64,000 bases of DNA from Lachnospiraceae bacterium (GTDB taxonomy: Bacteria > Bacillota > Clostridia > Lachnospirales > Lachnospiraceae), in assembly GCA_017472605.1 (NCBI GenBank), contig JAFUPV010000027.1:124001-188000 (forward strand), read 5' to 3'. Within the stretch, counting starts at the first letter, position 1, and each line of letters starts with the position of its first letter. Below are positions 1 to 8,963 of the stretch, piece after piece. The notes below the pieces were generated by a model. The model was not told the origin of the DNA and did no database searches. It saw nothing but the letters and a program-made list of their open reading frames with translations. The translations under genes and the position numbers were made by a program.

Positions 1-2
1 CG

Positions 3-824
3 GATTCCTTTTCCGACGGAGGCCGCTGGAATGGCATGGATCAGGCATTGTTTCATGGGGAGGAGATGATCCGGCAGGGAGCCGATCTTCTGGATATCGG
101 CGGCGAATCCACCAGACCGGGCTATGCGCGGATCAGTGATCAGGAAGAAATTGAGCGGGTTGCCCCGGTGATCGAAGCGATAAAAACGCGGTTTGACATC
201 CCTGTTTCCGTGGACACATACAAAGCATCCGTTGCAAGGGGGGCGCTGGAAGCAGGGGCCGATCTGATCAATGACATCTGGGGGCTGAAAGGTGACGCGG
301 AAATGGCGAAGGTTATCGCCAAAGCGGCGGTTCCATGCTGCCTGATGCATAACAGGAAGGAGGCCGTTTACCGGGATCTGATTCCGGATGTGCTGGATGA
401 TCTGAGAGAGACGCTGGAACTGGCCGGGGAGGCCGGGATCCAAAGAGAACAGATCATTCTGGATCCGGGGATCGGATTTGCAAAGAGCCGTGAGCAGAAT
501 CTGTGTCTGACCAACCGTCTGGAAGCTCTTCATGTACTGGGCTGCCCGATTCTTCTTGGAACCAGCCGGAAATCCATGATCGGACTGACATTGAATCTGC
601 CGGTGGATCAGAGAGAAGAGGGAACGCTGGTAACGACGGTTATGGCAGTGCAGAAGGGCTGTATGTTCGTCCGTGTGCATAATGTGCAGGCAAATGTGCG
701 GGCAATCCGGATGACGGAGGCACTGCTGTTGGAAGGAAGGAATCGTGACAGGAAATGTACAGGGAACGGGAAACGGAAGATGGAAACAGTTCCCGGGGAA
801 GGACAGAAGAACGAAAATGGATAA
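3..824 (+). CDS. folP: Dihydropteroate synthase, 5'-truncated by window edge
   Basis: Condenses p-aminobenzoate with 6-hydroxymethyl-dihydropterin pyrophosphate in folate synthesis (family knowledge). The reading frame is open from base 3 and begins with the DSFSDGG signature that normally follows the first beta strand, so only a short N-terminus is missing; the ATG at 36 is internal. Further family motifs are GGESTRPGY, the VSVDTYK segment and DPGIGFAKS. The last 25 or so residues are basic and poorly conserved and run over the start of the next gene (8-bp overlap at 817-824), which suggests translational coupling with folB-folK. Confidence 0.95.
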   Translation, partial: DSFSDGGRWNGMDQALFHGEEMIRQGADLLDIGGESTRPGYARISDQEEIERVAPVIEAIKTRFDIPVSVDTYKASVARGALEAGADLINDIWGLKGDAEMAKVIAKAAVPCCLMHNRKEAVYRDLIPDVLDDLRETLELAGEAGIQREQIILDPGIGFAKSREQNLCLTNRLEALHVLGCPILLGTSRKSMIGLTLNLPVDQREEGTLVTTVMAVQKGCMFVRVHNVQANVRAIRMTEALLLEGRNRDRKCTGNGKRKMETVPGEGQKNENG

Positions 825-1653
825 AATATATATAGATAATCTGGAAATATTCGCCCACCATGGCGTTTATGAAGAAGAGCAGCGGCTTGGACAGAAATTT
901 GTTGTGTCGCTGGTTCTGTATACTGATACAAGAAAAGCAGGTCTGACGGATGATCTGAAACAGACCATTAATTACGGTGAGATTGCAAGACAGGTGACGA
1001 AGCTGGTTCAGGCGAAGAACCACCAGCTGCTGGAGTGCGTGGCGGAAGAAATCGCGCGCATGCTGCTGCGGGTGCATCCGCTGCTAAAGCAGGTGACGGT
1101 GAAGCTGTCCAAGCCGTGGGCACCGGTGGGACTGCCTCTGGAAACGGTCGGAGTAGAGATTACAAGAGGCTGGCATGAGGCTTATCTGAGCCTTGGCTCA
1201 AATCTGGGAGATAAAGCGGCATTCTTAAACGGTGCGGTAACGCTTCTGCAGGCTCAGGACGATATCGTTGTAGAAAAGCGTTCCGACTGGATTATTACAG
1301 AGCCCTACGGCGTGACCAATCAGCCGGTCTTTTTAAATGGATGCATAAAAATCCGCACCCTGCTGACGCCGGAAGAGCTTTTGAATGTAACGCAGGCAAT
1401 TGAATCCCAGGCGGGAAGAGAGCGCCTGGTACACTGGGGACCGCGAACCCTGGACATTGATATCCTGTTCTATGAGAACGAAATCATTGGAACCGAGCGG
1501 CTGGTTGTTCCCCATCCGGAGATTGAAAAACGGATCTTTGTTCTGCAGCCAATGGCTCAGATCGCACCGTGGCTGAGACACCCGATCAGCCGGAAGACCA
1601 TTAGTCAGCTGCTGGCGGAACTGGTAAAAACAGATGAAAAGGGACGCCTGTAA
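817..1653 (+). CDS. folK: Bifunctional dihydroneopterin aldolase / HPPK (FolB-FolK fusion)
   Basis: Two folate steps in one 278-residue chain. Residues 1 to about 118 are dihydroneopterin aldolase (FAHHGVYEEE, then INYGEI and the VEITR end); from about 121 it is hydroxymethyl-dihydropterin pyrophosphokinase (YLSLGSNLGD, GPRTLDIDILFY, PHPEIEKR). The open frame extends to 745, but the ATG at 817 has a GGGGAAGGA ribosome binding site and begins the conserved MDKIYIDNLEIFAHHG region. It overlaps folP by 8 bp. FolB-FolK fusions are common in Clostridia. The adjoining folP makes a three-activity cassette. Confidence 0.95.
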   Translation: MDKIYIDNLEIFAHHGVYEEEQRLGQKFVVSLVLYTDTRKAGLTDDLKQTINYGEIARQVTKLVQAKNHQLLECVAEEIARMLLRVHPLLKQVTVKLSKPWAPVGLPLETVGVEITRGWHEAYLSLGSNLGDKAAFLNGAVTLLQAQDDIVVEKRSDWIITEPYGVTNQPVFLNGCIKIRTLLTPEELLNVTQAIESQAGRERLVHWGPRTLDIDILFYENEIIGTERLVVPHPEIEKRIFVLQPMAQIAPWLRHPISRKTISQLLAELVKTDEKGRL

Positions 1654-1720
1654 GAAAAATGTAAGCTGTTTTTTGAAGACGAGATGGGGAAAATCGTGTA
1701 TAATAGGATAGGAGAAAACA

Positions 1721-2851
1721 ATGCTTGACTTAAACGAGGTAAGAGGAAGAATTGATCAGATCGACAACAGCCTGGTAGAGCTGTTCAGAAAGCGAATGGA
1801 AGTCTGCCGTGAGGTGGCGGAATTTAAGATTGGAACAGGAAAAAAGGTTCTGGACAGACAGCGCGAGATCCAGAAGCTGGAAACGCTGGGCGGTCTTGCG
1901 CAGAATGATTTCGAAAAACACGGAATTACGGAAATGTTTACCCAGATCATGGCAATGAGCCGCAAGCTTCAGTATCAGATGATGGCGGAGCACGGCATTG
2001 TGGAAAAGCTTCCGTTTGGTGCAGTGGACGATGTGAAAAAGGAACAGGTAAAGGTGGTATTTCAGGGCGTGGAAGGCGCATACAGCCATGCCGCCATGCT
2101 CCAGTACTTCGGTGACTGCACAGAAAGCTTCCATGTACCGAACTTCGAAGCAGCCATGAAGGCGGTGGCTGACGGCGAGGCAGATTATGCGGTTCTTCCC
2201 ATTGAAAACTCCAGCGCCGGTCAGGTGGGAGACGTCTATGATCTTCTGATCAAATATGACAATACGATCATCGGCGAGACCTATCTTTCCGTAAATCACT
2301 GCCTCCTTGGTCTTCCGGGAGCGGATATCAGTCAGATCAAAACCGTATATTCCCATCCCCAGGGGCTGATGCAGTGCGTCGGCTATCTGAACAGTCATGC
2401 GGACTGGCAGCAGATCAGCCAGCCAAACACAGCTATGTCGGCTCAGAAGGTAGTGGAAGAGAAGGACCGGACAAAGGCAGCCATTGCAAGCCGCCTTGCT
2501 GCAAAATTGTATGGCCTGGAAATTCTGGCGGAAGATGTCAACGACAATCAAAGCAACACAACCCGTTTCATCATCGTTACCAGAGAAAAGCAGTATCCCC
2601 GCGATGCACGAAAAGTCAGCATCTGCTTCGAAATCGCTCATGAGAGCGGCAGCCTTTACAATACACTGTCCCACATCATCTACAACAACCTCAACATGAC
2701 CAAGATCGAGTCGCGCCCCATTGCCGACCGCCCGTTTGAGTATCGCTTCTTCGTTGATTTTGAAGGAAACCTTGGTGATGCTGCCGTAGAGAATGCTCTG
2801 TTCGGCATTCAGGAAGAAGTGAAGAATCTGAAAATTCTTGGAAATTATTAA
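1721..2851 (+). CDS. pheA: Bifunctional chorismate mutase / prephenate dehydratase
   Basis: Committed enzyme of phenylalanine synthesis (chorismate to prephenate to phenylpyruvate). Of 376 residues, about 1-90 are an AroQ-type chorismate mutase helix bundle (RGRIDQID, RKRMEVCREVAEFK). About 110-290 are prephenate dehydratase (GVEGAYSHAA, LPIENSSAG, and the catalytic TRF in NTTRFIIV). The C-terminus is an ACT domain with the ESRPI phenylalanine-binding motif, so feedback inhibition by Phe is expected. The ribosome binding site is GGATAGGAG. A TATAAT at 1699-1704 lies too close to the start to leave a normal leader. Confidence 0.96.
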   Translation: MLDLNEVRGRIDQIDNSLVELFRKRMEVCREVAEFKIGTGKKVLDRQREIQKLETLGGLAQNDFEKHGITEMFTQIMAMSRKLQYQMMAEHGIVEKLPFGAVDDVKKEQVKVVFQGVEGAYSHAAMLQYFGDCTESFHVPNFEAAMKAVADGEADYAVLPIENSSAGQVGDVYDLLIKYDNTIIGETYLSVNHCLLGLPGADISQIKTVYSHPQGLMQCVGYLNSHADWQQISQPNTAMSAQKVVEEKDRTKAAIASRLAAKLYGLEILAEDVNDNQSNTTRFIIVTREKQYPRDARKVSICFEIAHESGSLYNTLSHIIYNNLNMTKIESRPIADRPFEYRFFVDFEGNLGDAAVENALFGIQEEVKNLKILGNY

Positions 2852-2880
2852 TTGATACTGAGGCGGAGCGTTGTAAAGAA

Positions 2881-2984
2881 ACGGAATGCCGAAAAGAGAC
2901 GAAGTGCCGAAAAAAACGGAATGCCGAAAAAAACGGAACGCCGAAAAGAGACGAAGCGCCGAAAAAAATGGAATGCCGGAATGA
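2881..2984. repeat. 52-bp tandem duplication built of ~17-bp subunits
   Basis: Two 52-bp blocks (2881-2932 and 2933-2984) are nearly identical apart from a few transitions. Each block contains three 17-18 bp subunits centred on GCCG, with GCCG at 2888, 2906, 2923, 2940, 2958 and 2975. It lies between pheA and the DUF815 gene; 52 is not a multiple of 3 and no plausible protein reads through it, so it is probably non-coding. Function is unknown. Confidence 0.85.
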
Positions 2985-3060
2985 ACAGAAAACCGCAGTC
3001 GGGCAGACAGAAAGATCGGGAAATTACAGAAAGAAACCGCAGACAAGGAGAAGAAAAACA

Positions 3061-4371
3061 ATGGAACAATTACTGGTATACCGTAACATGGACAACGGTC
3101 ATCTGGTTTATGATATGATGGAACTCATGGAAGTCAGCAGTGAGGCATCCCCTGAGCATGCCTTTGGAGAGCTGTTTCTGGGCGAAGAAGAAAAAGAAAT
3201 GTATCTGGGCTGTGTTCACCGCATGATCGAGCTGGCAGAGCAGTATGGTCTCCAGGGAAATCTCTGGCACTGCTGCCTTGCCCTGCTGCTGGCGAATTCG
3301 GAAAATGCCTTTTCCAGAGCATGTGAGAAGGTTGGAAAACCGGACGGAAGCATCTGCTTCCTTGCCATGAACGACTTCGAACGTCTTCAGAAGCTTTTCA
3401 CCTTCGACTGGAGTGTTCTGGACGATTTCTTTGATCTGAACCTGGCGCCTGTTCTTGAAAACTATGACAATGCAAACAAAAACGGCCATGTGTTCAATAC
3501 AAGAGTGCGCGACCGCATCTGCCTTCTGGCAAAAGAGCTGGAACAGGCGCAGAATCCCCAGGAATTCTTTGACTGCGTCACCTGCTTTTACCGCGAATTC
3601 GGTGTCGGCAAGCTGGGCCTGCACAAAGCGTTCCGAATCGTAAGGGACGAAAAAGACGAGCCCTTCATTCAGCCAATCACCTGTACGGAGCATGTCTATC
3701 TGGACCAGCTGGTCGGCTATGAGCGTCAGAAAAAAAAGCTCATTGACAATACAAAGAACTTCGTGGATGGAAAAGAGGCAAACAATGTTCTCCTTTTCGG
3801 TGATGCGGGAACAGGAAAATCCTCCTGCATCAAGGGCATCATGAATGAGTTCTATGCCCAGGGCCTCCGTCTCATCGAGGTTTACAAGCATCAGTTCTCC
3901 GATCTGCCCAAGATCATTGCTCAGATCAAGAACCGCAATTACAAATTCATCATCTACATGGATGATCTGTCCTTTGAAGAATTTGAGATCGAATATAAAT
4001 ACCTGAAGGCTGTCATCGAAGGCGGACTGGAAAATAAGCCGGATAATGTGCTGATCTACGCAACCAGCAACCGCAGACACCTGATCAAAGAGAGCTTCAA
4101 TGACACAAAGGATTACAATCAGGAGCTGCACAGCTCCGACACCGTTCAGGAGAAGCTGTCTCTTGTTGCCCGCTTTGGTGTCACCATTTACTTCAGCGCG
4201 CCGGATAAGATGGAATATGACGAAATCGTCCGGACGCTGGCAAAGAGAGCCGGTATCGAAATGGACGAAGATAAGCTTCTTCTGGAAGCAAACAAGTGGG
4301 AGCTGAATCACGGCGGCCGTTCCGGACGCTGCGCGCAGCAGTTCATTGTGTGGCTGAAGGGGCAGCAATAA
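3061..4371 (+). CDS. DUF815-type AAA ATPase
   Basis: A 436-residue cytoplasmic ATP-binding protein of the DUF815 family (AAA superfamily), cellular role not established. Walker A is GDAGTGKSS near residue 240-248; a Walker B-like strand FIIYMDDLSF follows; sensor-like IYATSNRRHLIK is also present. The N-terminal about 200 residues are helical and typical of the family. The open frame runs back to 2968, but the ATG at 3061 is preceded by AAGGAGAAG and drops a lysine/arginine-rich stretch encoded by the repeat region. It is followed 93 bp later by ppx. Confidence 0.85.
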   Translation: MEQLLVYRNMDNGHLVYDMMELMEVSSEASPEHAFGELFLGEEEKEMYLGCVHRMIELAEQYGLQGNLWHCCLALLLANSENAFSRACEKVGKPDGSICFLAMNDFERLQKLFTFDWSVLDDFFDLNLAPVLENYDNANKNGHVFNTRVRDRICLLAKELEQAQNPQEFFDCVTCFYREFGVGKLGLHKAFRIVRDEKDEPFIQPITCTEHVYLDQLVGYERQKKKLIDNTKNFVDGKEANNVLLFGDAGTGKSSCIKGIMNEFYAQGLRLIEVYKHQFSDLPKIIAQIKNRNYKFIIYMDDLSFEEFEIEYKYLKAVIEGGLENKPDNVLIYATSNRRHLIKESFNDTKDYNQELHSSDTVQEKLSLVARFGVTIYFSAPDKMEYDEIVRTLAKRAGIEMDEDKLLLEANKWELNHGGRSGRCAQQFIVWLKGQQ

Positions 4372-4464
4372 GGGGAAGAACAGCGAAAACAGAAATACGC
4401 GAAGGTTCAATGCAGAAGAACACGCGCAAACGCTTTGTTGACAGAAAAAAAGGGGGAATGACAG

Positions 4465-5994
4465 ATGGCAGCAGCCCGTTATGCGGTAGTTGAGATTGCC
4501 GCGCAGGAAATCTTGCTGAAACTATATGAGATATCCGCAAAATCAGGAATACAGACCGTCGATACGATCCGCAGGAGCATACCGATCGGACGGGAGACTT
4601 ATGTACTGGGAAAAATCAGCGCAGATGTGCTGGAAAAAATCTGTGATGTGCTGAACAGCTTTTCCGGAATCATCCGGGAATACCGTGTCGAGCAGGTTCG
4701 CTGCGTGGCAACCAGTGCGGTGCGTGACGCGAAAAACTGCTCCATGATCCTGGATCAGATCCGGGTTCGTACCGGTTTTGAGGTTGCGGCGCTGAGCAAT
4801 TCGGAACAGCGTTTCCTCCGTCTCAAGGGAGCAGCATCCCAAAGCAGCGTGTATCAGCTTCTGGAAAAAGGAACGCTGTTTGTTGACATCGGCTCCGGAA
4901 GCCTTCAGGTTTCTGTTTTTGATAAAATGACGCTGATGTCCACCCAGAACATTTCCCTGGGAACGGGCCGTCTGGATGAGATGTATTCCGCGCCCAATGA
5001 GAGCATCGGCACCATGGAGGGAATCGTCAAGGAACTGATTGACAACGATATCCATAAATTTGAGAAAATGTTCCTGAAAGATCGTGAGATCAAAAATGTT
5101 ATTATAGTAGGTGACGGACTTGTTTCCTATCTGCGCCGCTGCCTGGAGCGCGAAGCAAAAGGAACGCCGACCGTTGAGGACTTTGGCCGTTTCTATCAGA
5201 AAATCAGTGGAAAAAGCGCAGCGGAGCTGAGCCGGATCCTTGAGATTCCGGTGGAATACGCGTCCATGATCACAACAAGCGTTCTTCTGTACCAGGCGCT
5301 GCTGGAAGCCTCCAAGGCAGACACGGTATGCATGCCAAAATCAGACCTGTGCGACGGTGTGGTTCTTGATGTGGCAGAACGGAAAAAAATGATCCGGGCG
5401 CAGCATGATTTTAACGAGGACATCCTTGCGGCTTCCCAGAACATCTGCCGCCGCTACATGGGAAACAAGAAACATGCACTGGCAACGGAAAAAGTTGTCT
5501 GCCAGATCTTTGATGCAATCCGCAAATACCATGGTCTGGGAAGCAGAGAGCGCCTTCTTCTTCAGATTGCCGCGCTTCTTCATGACTGCGGAAAATTCAT
5601 CAGCATGAGCACGCCGGGAGACTGCTCCTACCACATCATCATGTCCACGGAAATCCTTGGTCTGTCCGATGTGGAGCGGGAGATCGTGGCAAACATTGTA
5701 CGCTACAATACACTGGAATTCCCGTCCTACGAGGAAATTGACGGAAAGCTGTCCATGGAGGACTATCTGGTGGTCATGAAGCTGGCGGCAATTCTGCGTG
5801 TCGGAAATGCCATTGACCGCAGCCATAAACAGAAATTTGATCCGATGAAGCTGACGCTCAAGGGGTCAACGCTGGTGATCACAACGGGTTATGAAGGCGA
5901 TATCATGCTGGAGAAATCCATTCTGGATTCCAAATCCCGTTTCTTCGAGGAAGTATATGGAATCCGTCTGCAGGTAAAGCAGAAGAGAAATTGA
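4465..5994 (+). CDS. ppx: Ppx/GppA exopolyphosphatase-like protein with HD domain
   Basis: A 509-residue protein predicted to hydrolyse polyphosphate or pppGpp. The N-terminal ASKHA half has VRCVATSAVRDA, a glycine-rich phosphate loop (FVDIGSGSLQ) and a second loop (VIIVGDGLV). The C-terminal half is an HD domain with LLHDCGKF, as in other Ppx/GppA proteins. The start at 4465 follows AAAGGGGG. It is followed by ppk1 with an 11-nt gap, so both polyphosphate enzymes are probably co-transcribed. Substrate choice (polyP or pppGpp) cannot be read from the sequence. Confidence 0.9.
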   Translation: MAAARYAVVEIAAQEILLKLYEISAKSGIQTVDTIRRSIPIGRETYVLGKISADVLEKICDVLNSFSGIIREYRVEQVRCVATSAVRDAKNCSMILDQIRVRTGFEVAALSNSEQRFLRLKGAASQSSVYQLLEKGTLFVDIGSGSLQVSVFDKMTLMSTQNISLGTGRLDEMYSAPNESIGTMEGIVKELIDNDIHKFEKMFLKDREIKNVIIVGDGLVSYLRRCLEREAKGTPTVEDFGRFYQKISGKSAAELSRILEIPVEYASMITTSVLLYQALLEASKADTVCMPKSDLCDGVVLDVAERKKMIRAQHDFNEDILAASQNICRRYMGNKKHALATEKVVCQIFDAIRKYHGLGSRERLLLQIAALLHDCGKFISMSTPGDCSYHIIMSTEILGLSDVEREIVANIVRYNTLEFPSYEEIDGKLSMEDYLVVMKLAAILRVGNAIDRSHKQKFDPMKLTLKGSTLVITTGYEGDIMLEKSILDSKSRFFEEVYGIRLQVKQKRN

Positions 5995-6004
5995 GGGGTT
6001 GAAT

Positions 6005-8200
6005 ATGGATAAAAAATTTGAAGCATGTGAACATTATACAAACCGGGAACTGAGCTGGATCATGTTCAACAGCCGCGTACTGGAAGAAGCGAGAGACAAA
6101 AGCCTGCCGCTGTTTGAACGGATGAAATTCCTGAGCATCACTTCGTCCAACCTGGATGAATTTTTCATGGTCCGTGTGGCTTCGCTAAAGGACATGGTTC
6201 ATGCCGGTTACAGCAAAAAAGACATCGCCGGCATGACGGCACAGGAGCAGCTGACCGCCATCAGCGAAGAGCTGCACCGGTTTACCGCACTCCAGTATTC
6301 CACCTACAACCGCGGTATTCTTCCGCAGCTGGAGCAGGAGGGCGTCTATCTGATCACATCCCATGAGATGCTGGGTGAGGCAGACGCAGCCTTTGTCGAT
6401 AAATACTTCATGGAGACCATCTATCCGGTTCTGACACCGATGGCGGTGGATTCGTCCCGGCCGTTCCCGCTGATCCGCAACAAAACACTGAACATTGCGG
6501 CGCTGATCCGAAAGAAGGACAAAAAGAGTGACGCAGAGGGAAAAAAGGGCGATCAGGAGAATAAGAAAGGCGATTCCGAGCTGGAGTTTGCCACTGTTCA
6601 GGTGCCGGGCGTGATCCCGCGTCTTGTACGGATCCCGGATCCGGACTGTGTGAAGCTGATCCTTCTGGAAGAAATCATCGAGCGCAACATCAGCCGTCTG
6701 TTTCTGAACTATGATGTGATCTGTGCCCATCCGTACCGGATTGAGAGAAATGCCGATCTGACAATCGACGAGGAAGACGCGGAGGACCTGCTGAAAGAAA
6801 TCCAGAAGCAGCTGAAGAAGCGTCAGTGGGGCGAGGTCATCAAGCTGGAAATTGATGACCGGGCAGATAAGCGTCTTCTGAAATACTTAAAGAAAGCAAT
6901 GGATGTTTCCGATGAGGATGTTTACGGAATCAACGGACCGCTGGATCTGACCTTCCTGATGAAACTGTATGGTCTGGAAGGCTTTGACCATCTGAAGGTG
7001 AAAAAATATGTGCCGAAAAAAGCGCCGCAGATTGATCCGGAGCTTTCCATTTTCGACAACATCAAAAAAGGCGATATTTTCCTCCACCATCCCTATGAGA
7101 GCTTTGATCCGGTGGTTGACTTCATCCGCCAGGCATCGGTGGATCCTCAGGTTCTGGCGATTAAGCAGACACTTTACCGTGTCAGCGGCAATTCTCCCAT
7201 CATCGCTGCGCTTGCAAAGGCTGCAGAAAACGGAAAACAGGTTACGGTACTGGTCGAACTGAAAGCACGTTTTGATGAAGAACATAACATTATCTGGGCA
7301 AAAATGCTGGAAAAAGCCGGCTGCCACGTAATCTACGGTCTGCTTGGTTTAAAAACCCACAGCAAGATCACGCTGGTTGTCCGTGATGAGGAAGAAGGAA
7401 TCTGCCGCTATGTCCATCTGGGAACCGGAAACTACAATGACGCGACGGCAAAGCTGTACACGGACTGCGGTCTGATGACCTGCCGCCGGCCGATCGGAGA
7501 AGACGCAACGGCTGTGTTTAACATGCTGTCCGGATATTCCGAACCGGAATCCTGGAACCGTCTTGCTGTGGCACCGCTGTGGTTAAGAAGCCGCTTCATC
7601 GACCTGATCGACCGGGAGACAAACCTGGCGCTGGCCGGTAATGAGGCATATATTACCGCTAAAATGAATTCGCTCTGCGATCCGGAGATCATTGCCCATC
7701 TGTATCAGGCATCGGCAGCCGGTGTGAAAATCCGCCTGATTGTCCGCGGAATCTGCTGTCTGAAGGCGGGGATTCCGGGAATCAGCGAAAACATTCATGT
7801 CCGCTCCATCGTAGGAAACTTCCTGGAGCACAGCCGCATCTTCCTTTTTGCAAACGGAGGCAATGAGGAAATCTACATGGCCAGCGCAGACTGGATGCAG
7901 CGGAACCTGGACCGCCGTGTGGAGATCATGTTCCCGATTGAGGACATGGAAATCAAAGAAAAAGTACGCCATATCCTGGATGTGGAGCTGGCGGATACCG
8001 TGAAAGCGCGGGTAATGAAGACGGACGGAAGCGGAACGTACGAGAGAGTGGACAAGAGAGGAAAAGAGCTGATCGACTCTCAGGAACAGTTCTGCAGAGA
8101 AGCGAAGGAACAGGAAATCAGAGAACCTGACGTCAGGGAATCCCGCGTGTTTATCCCAATGGAAAGCACAGAAGGGGACAGCCGGCAGGAATCTGTCTGA
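6005..8200 (+). CDS. ppk1: Polyphosphate kinase 1
   Basis: Reversibly polymerises the ATP gamma-phosphate into polyphosphate. At 731 residues it matches the usual length. N domain: NRELSWIMFNSRVLEEA; catalytic domains carry KTHSKITLVVR, whose His is the expected phosphorylated residue, followed by HLGTGNYN. A second conserved His region is IVGNFLEHSRIFLF. A TTG at 5999 is possible, but AGGGG at 5995-5998 is correctly spaced for ATG 6005. Residues 173-193 are three tandem KKxDxEx heptads in a loop of the head domain, an in-frame repeat insertion. Confidence 0.95.
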   Translation: MDKKFEACEHYTNRELSWIMFNSRVLEEARDKSLPLFERMKFLSITSSNLDEFFMVRVASLKDMVHAGYSKKDIAGMTAQEQLTAISEELHRFTALQYSTYNRGILPQLEQEGVYLITSHEMLGEADAAFVDKYFMETIYPVLTPMAVDSSRPFPLIRNKTLNIAALIRKKDKKSDAEGKKGDQENKKGDSELEFATVQVPGVIPRLVRIPDPDCVKLILLEEIIERNISRLFLNYDVICAHPYRIERNADLTIDEEDAEDLLKEIQKQLKKRQWGEVIKLEIDDRADKRLLKYLKKAMDVSDEDVYGINGPLDLTFLMKLYGLEGFDHLKVKKYVPKKAPQIDPELSIFDNIKKGDIFLHHPYESFDPVVDFIRQASVDPQVLAIKQTLYRVSGNSPIIAALAKAAENGKQVTVLVELKARFDEEHNIIWAKMLEKAGCHVIYGLLGLKTHSKITLVVRDEEEGICRYVHLGTGNYNDATAKLYTDCGLMTCRRPIGEDATAVFNMLSGYSEPESWNRLAVAPLWLRSRFIDLIDRETNLALAGNEAYITAKMNSLCDPEIIAHLYQASAAGVKIRLIVRGICCLKAGIPGISENIHVRSIVGNFLEHSRIFLFANGGNEEIYMASADWMQRNLDRRVEIMFPIEDMEIKEKVRHILDVELADTVKARVMKTDGSGTYERVDKRGKELIDSQEQFCREAKEQEIREPDVRESRVFIPMESTEGDSRQESV
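6521..6583 (+). repeat. Three 21-bp in-frame repeats inside ppk1
   Basis: Three consecutive 21-bp units encode KKSDAEG, KKGDQEN and KKGDSEL, lysine/acid-rich and probably a flexible surface loop. They interrupt a conserved region between IAALIRK and FATVQVPG. Confidence 0.8.
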
Positions 8201-8255
8201 ATGAGGATATAAAACTCCAGAGAATAGACTGCGCAGCAGAAAAAAGGAGGAAAGG

Positions 8256-8963
8256 ATGACAAATCCGATTAACATATTAGTAACCGATGATGAAAAAGAG
8301 ATTGCTGATCTGCTTGAAATCTATCTGGTCAGCGACGGATATCATGTGTTGAAAGCCAATAACGGATTCGACGCGCTGAAAATCATGGATGAAGAGGAAA
8401 TCAGTCTTGCCATTCTTGATATCATGATGCCCGGAATGGACGGAATTGAGCTGTGCCGTGAGATCCGCAAAACAAGTCACATTCCGATCATCTTCCTCAG
8501 CGCCAAATCCACCGATCTGGACAAGATCCTGGGACTTGGCTGCGGAGCGGACGATTATGTGACAAAACCGTTTAATCCGCTGGAACTGACTGCCCGTGTC
8601 AAATCCCAGCTTCGCCGCTACACCGAGTTTAACGACGGAGCGGTCAAGGTGCAGCAGAACCAGCAGAAAATCAGTCTTCGCGGACTGGAGATCGATAAGA
8701 ACACCCATGTGGTGACGGTGGACGGGGACGAGATCCGTCTGACGCCGCTTGAGTTTGACATTCTCTGGCTTCTGGCAGAAACGCCGGGCAAGGTGTTCAG
8801 CACCGATGAAATCTTCCGCAGAGTCTGGAATGAAACAGTATACGAAGCAAATAATACGGTCATGGTACATATCCGCCGTCTGCGCACAAAAATAAAAGAC
8901 GATCAGAGGACGGATAAGATTATCACCACCGTCTGGGGAGTTGGTTACAAGATTGAGCAGTAA
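8256..8963 (+). CDS. OmpR-family response regulator (VanR-like)
   Basis: A 235-residue DNA-binding regulator. The receiver domain has the acidic pair DDEKE near the N-terminus, the phospho-acceptor Asp in LAILDIMMPGMDG (about residue 53), and the conserved Lys in DDYVTKPFNP. The C-terminal winged helix has LTPLEFDILWLL and the recognition region VMVHIRRLRTKI. The ribosome binding site AGGAGGAAAGG is 5' of ATG 8256. It overlaps the sensor kinase that follows. It probably controls the downstream lipoprotein-ABC genes, but no operator was identified. Confidence 0.93.
   Translation: MTNPINILVTDDEKEIADLLEIYLVSDGYHVLKANNGFDALKIMDEEEISLAILDIMMPGMDGIELCREIRKTSHIPIIFLSAKSTDLDKILGLGCGADDYVTKPFNPLELTARVKSQLRRYTEFNDGAVKVQQNQQKISLRGLEIDKNTHVVTVDGDEIRLTPLEFDILWLLAETPGKVFSTDEIFRRVWNETVYEANNTVMVHIRRLRTKIKDDQRTDKIITTVWGVGYKIEQ

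Noticed and set aside
1699..1704. TATAAT as the pheA promoter -10
   Set aside because: The transcript would start around 1711, inside the ribosome binding site, and the only -35 candidate (TTGAAG) is 20 bp away. Kept out of the feature list.
1730..3061. 443-residue minus-strand frame opposite pheA
   Set aside because: No conserved motifs; pheA on the plus strand has full domain signatures, so this is a shadow frame. The long minus-strand frames opposite ppk1, ABC-F, GH31 and other genes are rejected for the same reason.
2852..3118. 88-residue Lys/Arg-rich open frame through the 52-bp repeats
   Set aside because: Composition is dictated by the repeat, there is no good start site, and it overlaps the true start of the DUF815 gene.
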